Origin: Streptomyces sp. 840.1
GTDB lineage: Bacteria > Actinomycetota > Actinomycetes > Streptomycetales > Streptomycetaceae
NCBI RefSeq assembly: GCF_003751445.1
Contig: NZ_RJUU01000001.1
Span: forward strand, 5,384,001 to 5,448,000
Reading direction: 5' to 3'
Length of the DNA stretch: 64,000 nucleotides
Position 1 is the stretch's first letter; every line of letters starts with the position of its first letter. Positions 24,144-32,907 of this stretch are shown piece after piece. Made by a program: the position numbers and the translations under genes. The notes under the pieces are model-generated. The model was given only the letters and a program-made list of their open reading frames with translations. It ran no database searches and was not told where the DNA came from.

Positions 24144-25031
24144 TCAGGGGGTGTTGTTGGCCAGCGCCAGCAGCCTCGCACCGGTGCCGCTGAAGCGGTC
24201 GCGGTCCACGGCGCCGGAGATGCCGCCCACCGAGCCGGAGTCGGTGTACTGCCAGAACGTCCAGTACGGGAAGCCCGCCGGGATGGAGGGGCTGGAGGCG
24301 CTCGTCCAGTGAGCCACGAACAGGGGGCTCTTGGCGGACATGCCGGTCCAGCTGCCGGTGCAGGTGTTCCACCAGCTCGCGCTGGTGTAGATCACCGCGT
24401 CCCGGCCGGTCTTCGCCTTGTACGTGTTGTAGAAGTCGAGGATCCAGGTACGCATCGCCGCGGTGGACTTGCTGGAGCAGCCGCCTTCGAGGTCGAGCAT
24501 GCCGGGCAGCGTCAGGTTGTCCCTCGACCAGGCCCCGCCGTGGGCCACGAAGTAGTTGGCCTGCGCCGCACCGGTGGAGAGGTTCGGCCGCGCGAAGTGG
24601 TACGCGCCCCGGATCACCTTGGCGTTGTAGGCGTTCAGGTAGTTGGCGTTGAAGGCGGTGTCCCGGTACGTCGTCGACTCGGTGGCCTTGATGTAGGCGA
24701 ACTGGATCCCGGCCGCCTTCACCGAGGACCAGTTGATCGACCCCTGGTAGTGCGAGACGTCGATCCCCGGCACCGTGGCGGCCAGCTGCGCCGAGGCTCC
24801 GTCGGCGTCGAGCCGGAGCTCCCGGGCGTCCGGCTTGAAGGACTTGCCGTCCTCGGTGTAGCCGACGCCCATGTAGCCGTCACCGAGGGGGATGGCGCTG
24901 CCGGCAGGCGCCGGCTGGGCCGAGGCCGGGACCGCGGACATCATCGGGGCGAGGGCCACGCCCATGGCGAGCGCGGCGGCCGCCACGAGTCTGCGACGTA
25001 CGGACCGGGGACTGTGGGTTCGGGATAACAA
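24144..25031 (-). CDS. Secreted GH25 lysozyme (cellosyl/mutanolysin type), TTA in codon 2
   Basis: A 295-residue secreted muramidase. An Arg-rich signal peptide (RSVRRRLVAAAALAMGVAL) ends near residue 45. A spacer follows, then a GH25 domain from about residue 95: GIDVSHYQGSINW with the catalytic Asp, FAYIKATESTTYRD, LPGMLDLEGGC with the Asp-x-Glu pair, and FWQYTDSGSVGGISGAVDRD at the end. It cleaves peptidoglycan. I choose the TTG at 25031 because a perfect AGGAGG lies 6 bases upstream; the open frame extends to 25199 but lacks a ribosome site. The second codon is then TTA, which only the bldA tRNA reads. That predicts developmental control of this lysozyme. Confidence 0.88.
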   Translation of the reverse strand: MLSRTHSPRSVRRRLVAAAALAMGVALAPMMSAVPASAQPAPAGSAIPLGDGYMGVGYTEDGKSFKPDARELRLDADGASAQLAATVPGIDVSHYQGSINWSSVKAAGIQFAYIKATESTTYRDTAFNANYLNAYNAKVIRGAYHFARPNLSTGAAQANYFVAHGGAWSRDNLTLPGMLDLEGGCSSKSTAAMRTWILDFYNTYKAKTGRDAVIYTSASWWNTCTGSWTGMSAKSPLFVAHWTSASSPSIPAGFPYWTFWQYTDSGSVGGISGAVDRDRFSGTGARLLALANNTP

Positions 25032-25442
25032 CGGATGCCTCCTGGCGCGTCGAGTGGGGTAGGACGGTGTCGAGAGGTGCCCGCCGGCCGTGCGGTCTAC
25101 CCGCGTAGCCGGCGGTTCGTCGTAAGTGCGATGCGGGTGCCCTGGGGGAGGCGCGGTGGGAGTGCGGCGCACAGAGGGTTCTTGATGTGAACGTGTCATG
25201 AGTGACGCATGGGCGGGCCCGCGGTGTAAAGGGGATACGGGTTCCGGCTATGGTCCAGACCAGTGTGGGAGGGGTGGAGCTGCGGGAACGGCTCCGTGCC
25301 CGCCAAAGGTTTCCGGAAATGAAAACTGCCCCGGGCCCGAGGGGCGGGGCAGCGGCCGGACGGGGGGCGGGCGCCGCCGCACGCGATGGGTGCGGCGGCA
25401 CGCGCCGGAAGGGTCCGAACGGCATGATCCAAACGAGAGGCC
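25032..25442. other. Intergenic region between the lysozyme and HTH-MurA genes
   Basis: 411 bases without a credible gene. The left part must hold the lysozyme promoter and leader (minus strand), ending in AGGAGG. The right part holds the HTH-MurA terminator at 25326-25352. I checked by eye for ydaO or other riboswitch cores and saw none. Confidence 0.5.
25326..25352 (-). terminator. Intrinsic terminator of the HTH-MurA gene
   Basis: Inverted repeat CTGCCCCG/CGGGGCAG with an 11-base loop. On the minus strand it is followed at once by TTTTC, giving a classical rho-independent terminator 90 bases beyond the gene stop. Confidence 0.75.
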
Positions 25443-26972
25443 CTAGATGTCCCGGAAGATCTCGATCTGTGCGCCCACCGAGTTCAGCCGCTCCGCCAGC
25501 TCCTCGTAACCTCGGTTGATCACGTACACGTTGCGCAGTACGGAGGTGCCCTCGGCCGCCATCATTGCGAGCAGCACCACCACCGCCGGTCGCAGCGCGG
25601 GCGGGCACATCATCTCGGCCGCGCGCCACCGGGTCGGGCCCTCGACGAGCACCCGGTGCGGGTCCAGGAGCTGGAGCCGCCCGCCGAGGCGGTTGAGGTC
25701 GGTGAGGTAGATGGCGCGGTTGTCGTAGACCCAGTCGTGGATGAGGGTCTGGCCGTGGGCCGACGCGGCGATGGCCGCGAAGAACGGCACGTTGTCGATG
25801 TTGAGCCCGGGGAACGGCATCGGGTGGATCTTGTCGATCGGCGCCTCCAGCTTGGAGGGCCGGACCGTCAGGTCCACCAGCCGGGTGTGCCCGTTGTCGG
25901 CCGCGTACTCCGAGGTGCGGTCGCAGTCGACGCCCATCTCCTCCAGTACCGCGAGCTCGATCTCCAGGAACTCGATCGGCACCCGGCGGATCGTCAGCTC
26001 GGACTCCGTGACGACGGCGGCGGCGAGCAGGCTCATCGCCTCGACCGGGTCCTCGGAGGGGGAGTAGTCGACGTCCACGTCGATGGTGGGCACGCCGTGC
26101 ACGGTCAGCGTGGTCGTGCCGACGCCGTCCACCCGTACGCCCAGCGCCTCCAGGAAGAAGCAGAGGTCCTGGACCATGTAGTTGGAGGACGCGTTGCGGA
26201 TGACGGTGGTGCCGTCGTGCCGGGCGGCGGCCAGCAGCGCGTTCTCGGTCACGGTGTCACCGCGCTCGGTCAGCACGATGGGGCGGCCGGGCGTGACGGA
26301 GTGGTCGACCCTGGCGTGGTAGATGCCCTCGGTCGCGGCGATCTCCAGACCGAACCGGCGCAGCGCGATCATGTGCGGCTCGATGGTCCGGGTGCCGAGG
26401 TCGCAGCCGCCCGCGTACGGCAGCTTGAACTGGTCCGTGCGGTGCAGCAGCGGCCCGAGGAACATGATGATCGACCGGGTCCGGCGGGCGGCGTCCGCGT
26501 CGATGGCGTCCATGTCGAGCCGGGCCGGCGGGACGATCTCCAGATCGGTGCCGTCGTTGATCCACCGGGTGCGCACACCGATGGAGTTCAGCACCTCCAG
26601 GAGGCGGTAGACCTCCTCGATGCGGGCCACCCGGCGCAGTACCGTGCGGCCCTTGTTGAGCAGCGAGGCGCAGAGCAGCGCCACGCAGGCGTTCTTGCTG
26701 GTCTTGACGTCGATGGCGCCGGACAGCCGGCGCCCGCCGACCACCCGCAGGTGCATGGGGCCCGCGTAGCCGAGCGACACGATCTCACTGTCGAGTGCTT
26801 CACCGATGCGGGCGATCATCTCAAGGCTGATGTTTTGATTGCCGCGCTCGATGCGGTTCACGGCGCTCTGGCTGGTGGCGAGCGCCTCGGCGAGCTGGCT
26901 CTGTGTCCAGCCCCGGTGCTGACGGGCGTCACGGATGAGCTTGCCGATACGTACGAGGTAGTCATCTGACAT
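25443..26972 (-). CDS. HTH-MurA fusion: XRE-type DNA-binding domain with UDP-GlcNAc 1-carboxyvinyltransferase-like domain
   Basis: 509 residues. Residues 1 to about 70 are a Cro/CI helix-turn-helix (GWTQSQLAEALATSQSAVNR and IERGNQNISLEMIARIGEAL). From about 75 a complete MurA/EPSP-synthase fold follows (RVVGGRRLSGAIDVKTSKNA). Key MurA residues are kept: the Lys-Asn of TSKNA, the catalytic-loop Cys in YAGGCDLGTRTIEPH, and an Asp in FPGLNIDNVPFF equivalent to the family FPTDMQ. True MurA makes the first committed peptidoglycan precursor from UDP-GlcNAc and phosphoenolpyruvate. The N-terminal HTH suggests an enzyme-like regulator sensing one of these. A palindrome lies 11-28 bases upstream of its start. 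Orthologues sit beside aconitase in S. coelicolor (SCO5998/SCO5999, from memory). Whether it still catalyses is unknown. Confidence 0.9.
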   Translation of the reverse strand: MSDDYLVRIGKLIRDARQHRGWTQSQLAEALATSQSAVNRIERGNQNISLEMIARIGEALDSEIVSLGYAGPMHLRVVGGRRLSGAIDVKTSKNACVALLCASLLNKGRTVLRRVARIEEVYRLLEVLNSIGVRTRWINDGTDLEIVPPARLDMDAIDADAARRTRSIIMFLGPLLHRTDQFKLPYAGGCDLGTRTIEPHMIALRRFGLEIAATEGIYHARVDHSVTPGRPIVLTERGDTVTENALLAAARHDGTTVIRNASSNYMVQDLCFFLEALGVRVDGVGTTTLTVHGVPTIDVDVDYSPSEDPVEAMSLLAAAVVTESELTIRRVPIEFLEIELAVLEEMGVDCDRTSEYAADNGHTRLVDLTVRPSKLEAPIDKIHPMPFPGLNIDNVPFFAAIAASAHGQTLIHDWVYDNRAIYLTDLNRLGGRLQLLDPHRVLVEGPTRWRAAEMMCPPALRPAVVVLLAMMAAEGTSVLRNVYVINRGYEELAERLNSVGAQIEIFRDI

Positions 26973-26982
26973 GCCGAAAGGC

Positions 26983-27000
26983 TATCTCAGATATGAGATG
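26983..27000. promoter_or_regulatory. Palindrome TATCTC-N6-GAGATG at the HTH-MurA start
   Basis: The core ATCTCA-GATA-TGAGAT (26984-26999) is a perfect inverted repeat, ending 12 bases before the gene's start codon. Read as TATCTC-N6-GAGATR it matches the palindrome in the aconitase promoter (35978-35995). Inference: autoregulation by the HTH domain of the downstream protein. Confidence 0.6.
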
Positions 27001-27247
27001 AGGCTGTTGGTGGGGTGTGGCCTTCGGGTGACGGGCGGGTGCAGGCCCGAGGTCCGGAGGCACAGCGCGGCGCGGGCGTCGCCGCCCGCCTCCATGGTCC
27101 GCCCGCCGGACCCGGCCGGCATCCGGGGCGCGTCCATCGGGGTGCCTGAGCCGGTGGCGGGCGCCCGTCGGCCGCCCCGTCCGCCGGCCCTGGGCGGCGG
27201 GATAAATGTGTCGCCCCCGGCGCGGCCGCGATCGTATGGTCCCCGGC

Positions 27248-27904
27248 ATGAAGCTGCTCTCCGTCAATACCGGCCGGCCGCGCCCCAACCCGTGGAAGGG
27301 ACTGGGCTCGACCGGCATCGACAAGCGGCCCGTCGCGGGACCGGTCGCCGTTACCGCCCCCGGCCCCAAGGGCACCGGCGCGGTCGGCCTCGCCGGTGAC
27401 CGGGTCTACGACGTGAAGCACCACGGCGGCTCCGACCAGGCCGTCTACGCCTACGCCCGCGAGGACCTCGACGGCTGGCAGGCCGAGCTGGGCCGGCCGC
27501 TGGCCGACGGCCTCTTCGGGGAGAACCTCACGACCCTGGGGATCGACGTCAACGGCGCCCTGATCGGGGAGCGTTGGCGGATCGGGGCGGACGTGGTCCT
27601 GGAGGTGTCCTGTCCGCGGATCCCGTGCGGGACGTTCCAGGGCTGGCTGGGGCGTGACGGCTGGATCAAACGGTTCACGCAGGCCGCGCTGCCCGGGGCC
27701 TACCTGCGCGTGATCGAGCCTGGTGACATCCGCGCCGGCGACCCGGTCGAGGTGGTGCACCGGCCGGATCACGAGGTGACCGTCGCGCTCGCCTTCCGGG
27801 CCATGACCCTGGAGGGCGATCTGCTTCCCCGGCTGCTGGCCGCCGACGCGCTGCCGGACGAGAGCAAGGAGGCGGTCCGCCGGCGCACCTCCGGGCCGCG
27901 GTGA
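27248..27904 (+). CDS. MOSC domain protein (YiiM-like)
   Basis: A 218-residue MOSC-domain protein. Conserved features are DRVYDVKHHGGSDQAVYAYA (about 57-76), LFGENLTTLGIDVNGALIGE, and the sulfur-carrying cysteine segment VLEVSCPRIPCGTF (about 117-130). MOSC proteins relate to molybdenum cofactor sulfuration and to the YiiM-type reductases acting on N-hydroxylated compounds. The start is the ATG at 27248; the preceding 275 bases to the HTH-MurA gene show an A/T-containing stretch GATAAATGTGTC near 27200 but no clear promoter. The substrate is unknown. Confidence 0.85.
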   Translation: MKLLSVNTGRPRPNPWKGLGSTGIDKRPVAGPVAVTAPGPKGTGAVGLAGDRVYDVKHHGGSDQAVYAYAREDLDGWQAELGRPLADGLFGENLTTLGIDVNGALIGERWRIGADVVLEVSCPRIPCGTFQGWLGRDGWIKRFTQAALPGAYLRVIEPGDIRAGDPVEVVHRPDHEVTVALAFRAMTLEGDLLPRLLAADALPDESKEAVRRRTSGPR

Positions 27905-27916
27905 GGACGGGGCGGG

Positions 27917-28555
27917 TCATGGTGCGGCTTCCCAGGCGAAACCGTCCGGGTCCGTGAAGGGGCCCGCGCCGCCGCCGATTACGAGCCGGTGCGAGCCGGT
28001 GCCGTCGGGGGAGACCCCGGCGTCCTTGGCCAGGGCGCGCCGCCGGTACAGCGCCGGCTTGATCCGACCCGGGCCGGCCTCGAACTCGACGTACATCCGG
28101 CTGATGCTCTTCGCCACGGCGAAGCCCCGGCCGACGTAGAAGCGCTTGCTCGCGACGATGTCCTCGACCCCGAGCAGGAGCACGATGTCGTCGACCTCCC
28201 GGGTGGCCGGACCGGTGTCCTTCTTCGCGGAGGTCGCGACCTTCCAGATCGTGCCGTCCGGGGTGCGGACGACACCGCCGTACCCCCAGAACGACTTGGC
28301 GGCGGGCTTCAGTGACGTGGCACCGGCTTCGAGCGCCGAGCCGATCAGGCTGTCGACGGTGCCCGGCTGCGACACCGTGAGCGAGAGCGTGAATCCCCGG
28401 AAGCCGTCCGAGGCCGCCTCGCAGGCCCGCAGGCGCAGCTGCGGGCCCAGGCCGAAGGCGGTGGCGTAGAAGTGCTGGGCGGCCGCGAGGTCGTCCACTT
28501 CGAGGGTGACTGAGTCGACTGAGGTGACTGCTTCGGTGATTGCCATGCCAGTCAC
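27917..28555 (-). CDS. VOC (glyoxalase/bleomycin-resistance) family protein, two domains
   Basis: About 212 residues with two tandem VOC modules: VTSVDSVTLEVDDLAAAQHF and, in the second half, EVDDIVLLLGVEDIVASKRF with WEAAP at the end. VOC proteins bind metals and catalyse varied reactions or bind drugs; the reaction here is unknown. The GTG at 28555 overlaps the stop of the AraC-type gene (GTGA), suggesting coupling; an ATG at 28546 (MAITEAVTSV) is an alternative start. It is convergent with the MOSC gene, only 12 bases apart. Confidence 0.82.
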   Translation of the reverse strand: MTGMAITEAVTSVDSVTLEVDDLAAAQHFYATAFGLGPQLRLRACEAASDGFRGFTLSLTVSQPGTVDSLIGSALEAGATSLKPAAKSFWGYGGVVRTPDGTIWKVATSAKKDTGPATREVDDIVLLLGVEDIVASKRFYVGRGFAVAKSISRMYVEFEAGPGRIKPALYRRRALAKDAGVSPDGTGSHRLVIGGGAGPFTDPDGFAWEAAP

Positions 28556-29016
28556 GCTAGTTGTGGCTCCGGGGCGGTCGCTTCTCGATTCCTGACCGGT
28601 CTGGTCACTTGTTTCGCCACGCAGGCCGGCACCCCCGGGGCGGCGCCCCCAGCGCGGCGGCGGTACGCGCTGGGCGACATCCCGACCAGTTCGGTGAAGC
28701 GGGTGCTGAAGGTGCCGAGTGATGAGCAGCCGACCGCGAAGCAGATCTCCGTGACGCCCAGGCCGTCACGGAGCAGCATCGCCTTGGCGCGCTCGATACG
28801 ACGCGTCATCAGGTACGCGTACGGTGACTCGCCGTACGCCAGGCGGAATTGACGGCTGAGGTGGCCGGCGGACATGTTCACGCCGAGGGCGAGCGCCTCG
28901 ACGTCCAGCGGCCGCGCGTACTCCCGGTCCATCCGGTCGCGGACCCGGCGCAGGAGTGCCAGGTCACGCAGTCGCTGGTGCTCGGCGCGGGCCCGTGCCC
29001 ACGAGGGACGGCACAA
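28552..29016 (-). CDS. AraC family transcriptional regulator (short form)
   Basis: About 154 residues, mostly an AraC/XylS DNA-binding domain: RDLALLRRVRDRMDREYARP, then VEALALGVNMSAGHLSRQFR (first HTH), and LGVTEICFAVGCSSLGTFSTRFTELVG (second HTH, abridged as a motif). There is no effector-binding domain. Start choice is uncertain: I use the TTG at 29016, preceded by AGAAGGGAA, because the frame further upstream lies inside the VOC gene. It is followed by the coupled VOC gene (28555) and preceded by another (29031-29441), so it probably controls them. Confidence 0.75.
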   Translation of the reverse strand: MCRPSWARARAEHQRLRDLALLRRVRDRMDREYARPLDVEALALGVNMSAGHLSRQFRLAYGESPYAYLMTRRIERAKAMLLRDGLGVTEICFAVGCSSLGTFSTRFTELVGMSPSAYRRRAGGAAPGVPACVAKQVTRPVRNREATAPEPQLA

Positions 29017-29030
29017 GAGCTGTTCCCTTC

Positions 29031-29441
29031 TCAGCGGAGTTCCTGGATGCGGATCAAGTTGCCCGCAGGATCGCGGAAGGCGCAGTCGCGGATCCCGTAC
29101 GGCTGCTCGGTCGGTTCCTGGACGACCTCGGTGTCGCCGGCCTGCACCTTCTCGAAGGTCGCGTCGAGATTCCGGGTGGCCAGCAGGATCCACCCGTAGG
29201 TGCCCTTGGCCATCATCTCGGCGATGGTGCGGCGTTCGTCCTCGGTGACCCCCGGGTCGGCGGCGGGGGGCGCCAGCAGGATGGCGGTGTCGGGCTGACC
29301 CGCCGGGCCGACCGTGATCCAGCGCATCCGTCCCTGGCCGACGTCGCTGCGGACCTCGAAGCCGAGGGTGTCGCGGTAGAAGGCCAGGGAGGCGTCCGGG
29401 TCGTCGTGCGGAAGGACGCTCGTGTGAATGGTGATGTCCAT
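29031..29441 (-). CDS. VOC family protein (single domain)
   Basis: 136 residues with one VOC module: ITIHTSVLPHDDPDASLAFY, the middle GQGRMRWITVGP and the C-terminal YGIRDCAFRDPAGNLIRIQE, which carries the family's metal-binding Glu. The start is the ATG at 29441. The AraC-type gene begins about 14 bases downstream, so these form an operon of VOC, AraC and VOC. The substrate is unknown. Confidence 0.85.
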   Translation of the reverse strand: MDITIHTSVLPHDDPDASLAFYRDTLGFEVRSDVGQGRMRWITVGPAGQPDTAILLAPPAADPGVTEDERRTIAEMMAKGTYGWILLATRNLDATFEKVQAGDTEVVQEPTEQPYGIRDCAFRDPAGNLIRIQELR

Positions 29442-29523
29442 GGCGGTCAGGTTATGCGCGCCCCCACGACCCGCGCTTCTCGAATCCTGACCGATGCGGG
29501 ACCCGTCAGGGACGGCTCCGGCC

Positions 29524-30327
29524 CTACGGGCGCCGGCCCCAGGCGGAGATCATCGGGGCCGTCGCCAGGTCGAGTTCCCCGGTGGCGACGTTCGACAGGT
29601 GTCGGTCGATGTCCTCGTCGTTCGCGATCCCCGCCGCCACGAGCCGGCCCCGGATCTGCCGTACGGTCGCCGCCTCGAGCACGGTGCAGGCGGGCGACGT
29701 GATCGGGAAGTAGGAGTCCGCCCGCACGTCGAGCAGGCCCGCCTCGCGCAGCCGCCTGGGCAGGGTCCGCCCGTACGCGAGATCGGCGCCGCGCCCCGCC
29801 ATGAGCTCCCGGAACCCGGACCGCAGACGGTTCGCCAGCCGCTGCTCGGGGCCCGACTCGTCCGGACACAGCAGGGGCTGCAGCCCCGGATCGGCGTCCT
29901 CCAGGAGCAGCACACCACCCGGTCGCAGCGCCTGGACCATGCGGCGCAGGGCCTCGGCGCGGTCGACGACGTGCACCAGGACCAGCCGGGCGTGCACCAG
30001 GTCGAACCCGCCCGGCGGCGGCGGGTCCGCCGCGACGTCGTGGCGCACCACCTCGACGACGTCGGAGGCCGCTTCCCGTGCCCAGGACACGTCGATGTCG
30101 GTGCAGACCACCTGGCCGGTGGCGCCGACCCGTTCGGCGAGACCTGTCGGAACGGAGGGGCCGCCGGCCCCGACCTCCCAGCACCTCATGCCCTCGGTGA
30201 GGCCGATCCGGTCGATGTGCCGGAAGGTCACCGGGTCGAACAGCTCGGCCAGCGCGCCGAACCGGATGCCCGCCTCCGACTGCTGGTTGTCCAGCAGATA
30301 CCCGTGGTCCTTGCCGTGCTCGGTCAT
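29524..30327 (-). CDS. SAM-dependent methyltransferase (class I)
   Basis: 267 residues. The SAM-binding motif I is CWEVGAGGPSVPTGLAERVG near residues 48-67, followed by VVCTDIDVSWAREA (motif II), FDLVHARLVLVHVVDR and LRPGGVLLLEDAD (post II/III). The N-terminal YLLDNQQSEAGIRFGALAEL is typical of small-molecule methyltransferases in Streptomyces. The ATG at 30327 is chosen because it matches that conserved N-terminus; the frame extends further upstream without support. The substrate is unknown, and the flanking genes give no clear pathway. Confidence 0.83.
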   Translation of the reverse strand: MTEHGKDHGYLLDNQQSEAGIRFGALAELFDPVTFRHIDRIGLTEGMRCWEVGAGGPSVPTGLAERVGATGQVVCTDIDVSWAREAASDVVEVVRHDVAADPPPPGGFDLVHARLVLVHVVDRAEALRRMVQALRPGGVLLLEDADPGLQPLLCPDESGPEQRLANRLRSGFRELMAGRGADLAYGRTLPRRLREAGLLDVRADSYFPITSPACTVLEAATVRQIRGRLVAAGIANDEDIDRHLSNVATGELDLATAPMISAWGRRP

Positions 30328-30486
30328 GCCCTGCCTCACTGTCGCTGTCCGCGTCCGCCCGGTCCGCCGCACCAGAAGTCCACCATGCCCGGTGCCGCAG
30401 GGCACCGCCCGGCCCGTCCGCGCGTGCGCCCGCCTCCCGGTCACGGGGGAGACGGGCACACTCCGTCGAGCGGGGCCGCGGGGTGG

Positions 30487-32706
30487 TCAGACCTGGGCCG
30501 CGTCCTTCACGTACGACGGCTCGGCGGCGGGCGCCGGGGCGGGGCCGCCCTCGCTGAGGCCGATCCGGCCGTGGACCCTGCGCAGGAAGCCGGGCGCGTA
30601 CCAAGCCGTGCGGCCGAGCAGCCGCATCGCGGCGGGCACCAGGATGCCGCGGACCGCGACGGCGTCGATGAGGATGGCGAGGCCGCTGCCCAGGCCGAAC
30701 AGCTGCATGAAGCTGAGCTCGGCCGTGCCGAAGGCGAAGAAGCTCACCGCCAGCAGACAGGCGGCCGCGCTGACGATGCGCCCGGTGTGTCCGAGCCCGT
30801 TGGTCACGGCGCTCTCGTTGTCCTCGCCCTGGTCGTGGAGTTCCTTGATGCGGCTGGTGACGAAGACCTCGTAGTCCATGGAGAGTCCGAAGGCGATGCA
30901 GAACATCAGCACGGTCATGGACACCTCCATCGGCTGTGCGGTGAAGCCGAGCAGGGAGGAGAGATGGCCGTCCTGGAAGATCCAGGTCATGACGCCGAGG
31001 GTCGCCCCCAGGCTGATCAGGTTGAGCACCAGTGCACGCAGCGGCTGCACGATGCTGCCGGTGAACAGGAAGAGCAGCAGGAACGTGGTGAGGACGACCA
31101 GGGTCACCGCGATCGGCAGGCGGTCCGCGATCGCGCCCTTGGCGTCGACGAGTACGGCGTCCGTGCCGCCCACCAGCGCCTGCGAACCGGCGGGCGGGGC
31201 GAGCGCCCGTACCTCGCCGACCAGGGCCTGGGACTCGTCCGACTTCGGCTCCAGGGCGCTCACCACGTTGATGCGCTGCGCGTCGGGGCGGCCGAGCGAG
31301 GGGTCACCGGCGGCCGTGGACCGTCCGCCGGTGTATGTTCCCGCGCTGGTCTCGACCCGGGCGACGCCCTTGAGGCCGGACAGTCCGGCCGCGTACGACC
31401 CCAGCGGGGCCCTGCCCACCGAGGAGTCGATGACGACATGGAGGGCGGCGTCGTCGTTGCCGTCGAACTTCTCCTGCAGCACCGCCGACACCTGGCGGCT
31501 CTCGGCGCCCGAGGGCAGCACGCGCTCGTCCGGCGTGCCGAAGGTGATGCCGAGGAGCGGGCTCGCCGCGACCAGCAGGACCGCGAGCACGGGCAGCGCG
31601 GTGAGCGCGGGCCGCCGCATGACGGTGCCGGCCAGCCGTCCCCACAGCGGGGCCCGAGCACTGGAGCGGCCCGGCTTCGACCACGGCATCCGCCCGCTGT
31701 TGACCCGGTGGCCCAGGACGGTGAACAGGGCGGGCATGACGAACAGGGTGCTGAACGCCGCGATGGCGACGACCCCGACCCCGGCGTAGCCGAACGAGCG
31801 CAGGAAGTACTGCGGGAACACCAGGAGGGCTGCGAGCGCGGCCGCCACCGTCGCGGCGGAGAAGGCGACCGTACGGCCCGCGGTGCCCACCGTCCGCCGG
31901 ACGGCGTCGTCCACGCTCGCCCCCGTCGCGAGCTGCTCCCGGAACCGGCTGATCATCAGCAGGGCGTAGTCGATGCCGAGGCCGAGCCCCAGCGCCGTGG
32001 TCAGGTTGACGGCGAAGACCGAGACATCGGTGACGCTGCCGAGGAGGAAGAGTTCCGCGAACGTGCCCGCGATGGCGATGATCCCGATCACCAGCGGCAG
32101 CAGGGCTGCCACCGCGCTGCCGAAGACGATCAGGAGCAGCACCAGCGTCAGCGGTACGGCGATGCCCTCGGCCAGGAGCAGGTCCTTGCCCGACTGCGTC
32201 CCCATCTCGCTGGTCACGGCGGCGGCACCGCCCGCCCGGACCGTGAGCCCGTCCTCGTACGGCCCGGAGTAGGCGTCGATGACGCCCTTGGCGTTCTCGT
32301 CCCGCTCGGTGCCGTTCCCCTTCACATGGGCGAGCACCATGGCCTCGCGGCCGTCCTCGGAGCGGAGGGCGGCGCTGCCGGTGTCCCAGAACGAGACCAC
32401 GTTGTCGAGGCTCTTCTCCTTCTTGAGGCTCGCCAGCAGCGCCCGGCCGCTCTGCCGCGCGGCCGGGGCGTCGACTCGGCCCCCGCCGGCGCGGACCAGC
32501 AGGACCAGGTTCGTCTCCCCGCCGAACTTCTCGTCGATGACCTTTCCGGCCCGGGTGGACGGGGAGGCCGGGTCGTCGTAGCCGCCCCCGAGCAATTTGC
32601 CGAACGCGCCGGAGCCCAGGACGCCCATGAGGGCGACAGCCACGACGGCGACGACGAGTATCAACCGGGGCCGGCGGATGGCCAGTTCGGCTATGCGTTC
32701 AAACAC
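30487..32706 (-). CDS. MMPL family RND transporter
   Basis: A 739-residue MMPL/RND exporter with two homologous halves. Each half has a first helix (LAIRRPRLILVVAVVAVALMG at the N-terminus), a large outside loop and a cluster of helices; the second half contains FGLSMDYEVFVTSRIKELHD and the first GLGLGIDYALLMISRFREQL, the paired Asp-Tyr motifs of the proton relay. It probably exports a lipid or hydrophobic drug. The GTG at 32706 is chosen because GGAG lies 7 bases upstream (TAAGGAGAAAGTGC); the frame extends to 32766 without a site. A divergent TetR-type gene (32908) sits across a 201-base gap and is the likely regulator. Confidence 0.9.
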   Translation of the reverse strand: MFERIAELAIRRPRLILVVAVVAVALMGVLGSGAFGKLLGGGYDDPASPSTRAGKVIDEKFGGETNLVLLVRAGGGRVDAPAARQSGRALLASLKKEKSLDNVVSFWDTGSAALRSEDGREAMVLAHVKGNGTERDENAKGVIDAYSGPYEDGLTVRAGGAAAVTSEMGTQSGKDLLLAEGIAVPLTLVLLLIVFGSAVAALLPLVIGIIAIAGTFAELFLLGSVTDVSVFAVNLTTALGLGLGIDYALLMISRFREQLATGASVDDAVRRTVGTAGRTVAFSAATVAAALAALLVFPQYFLRSFGYAGVGVVAIAAFSTLFVMPALFTVLGHRVNSGRMPWSKPGRSSARAPLWGRLAGTVMRRPALTALPVLAVLLVAASPLLGITFGTPDERVLPSGAESRQVSAVLQEKFDGNDDAALHVVIDSSVGRAPLGSYAAGLSGLKGVARVETSAGTYTGGRSTAAGDPSLGRPDAQRINVVSALEPKSDESQALVGEVRALAPPAGSQALVGGTDAVLVDAKGAIADRLPIAVTLVVLTTFLLLFLFTGSIVQPLRALVLNLISLGATLGVMTWIFQDGHLSSLLGFTAQPMEVSMTVLMFCIAFGLSMDYEVFVTSRIKELHDQGEDNESAVTNGLGHTGRIVSAAACLLAVSFFAFGTAELSFMQLFGLGSGLAILIDAVAVRGILVPAAMRLLGRTAWYAPGFLRRVHGRIGLSEGGPAPAPAAEPSYVKDAAQV

Positions 32707-32907
32707 GCACTTTCTCCTTAGGTGTCCATACGGCGAAAACGGCCCGAAGTGGCCGGAGTTGTTCAAGGGGGTGCTGCCGGTGTGCTGCCCGGCGGAGCGC
32801 CACGGGTGACGTTAGTGAGGAACAAGAAGATTTGGCAGTGTTAGATTTTCTTCACGGTCGGCAACTTTCTCTTGCCCGGAGCGCACCGGCCGCCTTACGG
32901 TCGCCAC

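Noticed and set aside
25032..25330. ydaO-type riboswitch in the lysozyme leader
   Set aside because: Some Streptomyces cell-wall hydrolases have one, but I see no conserved ydaO core in the reverse complement of this region. A covariance-model search would settle it.
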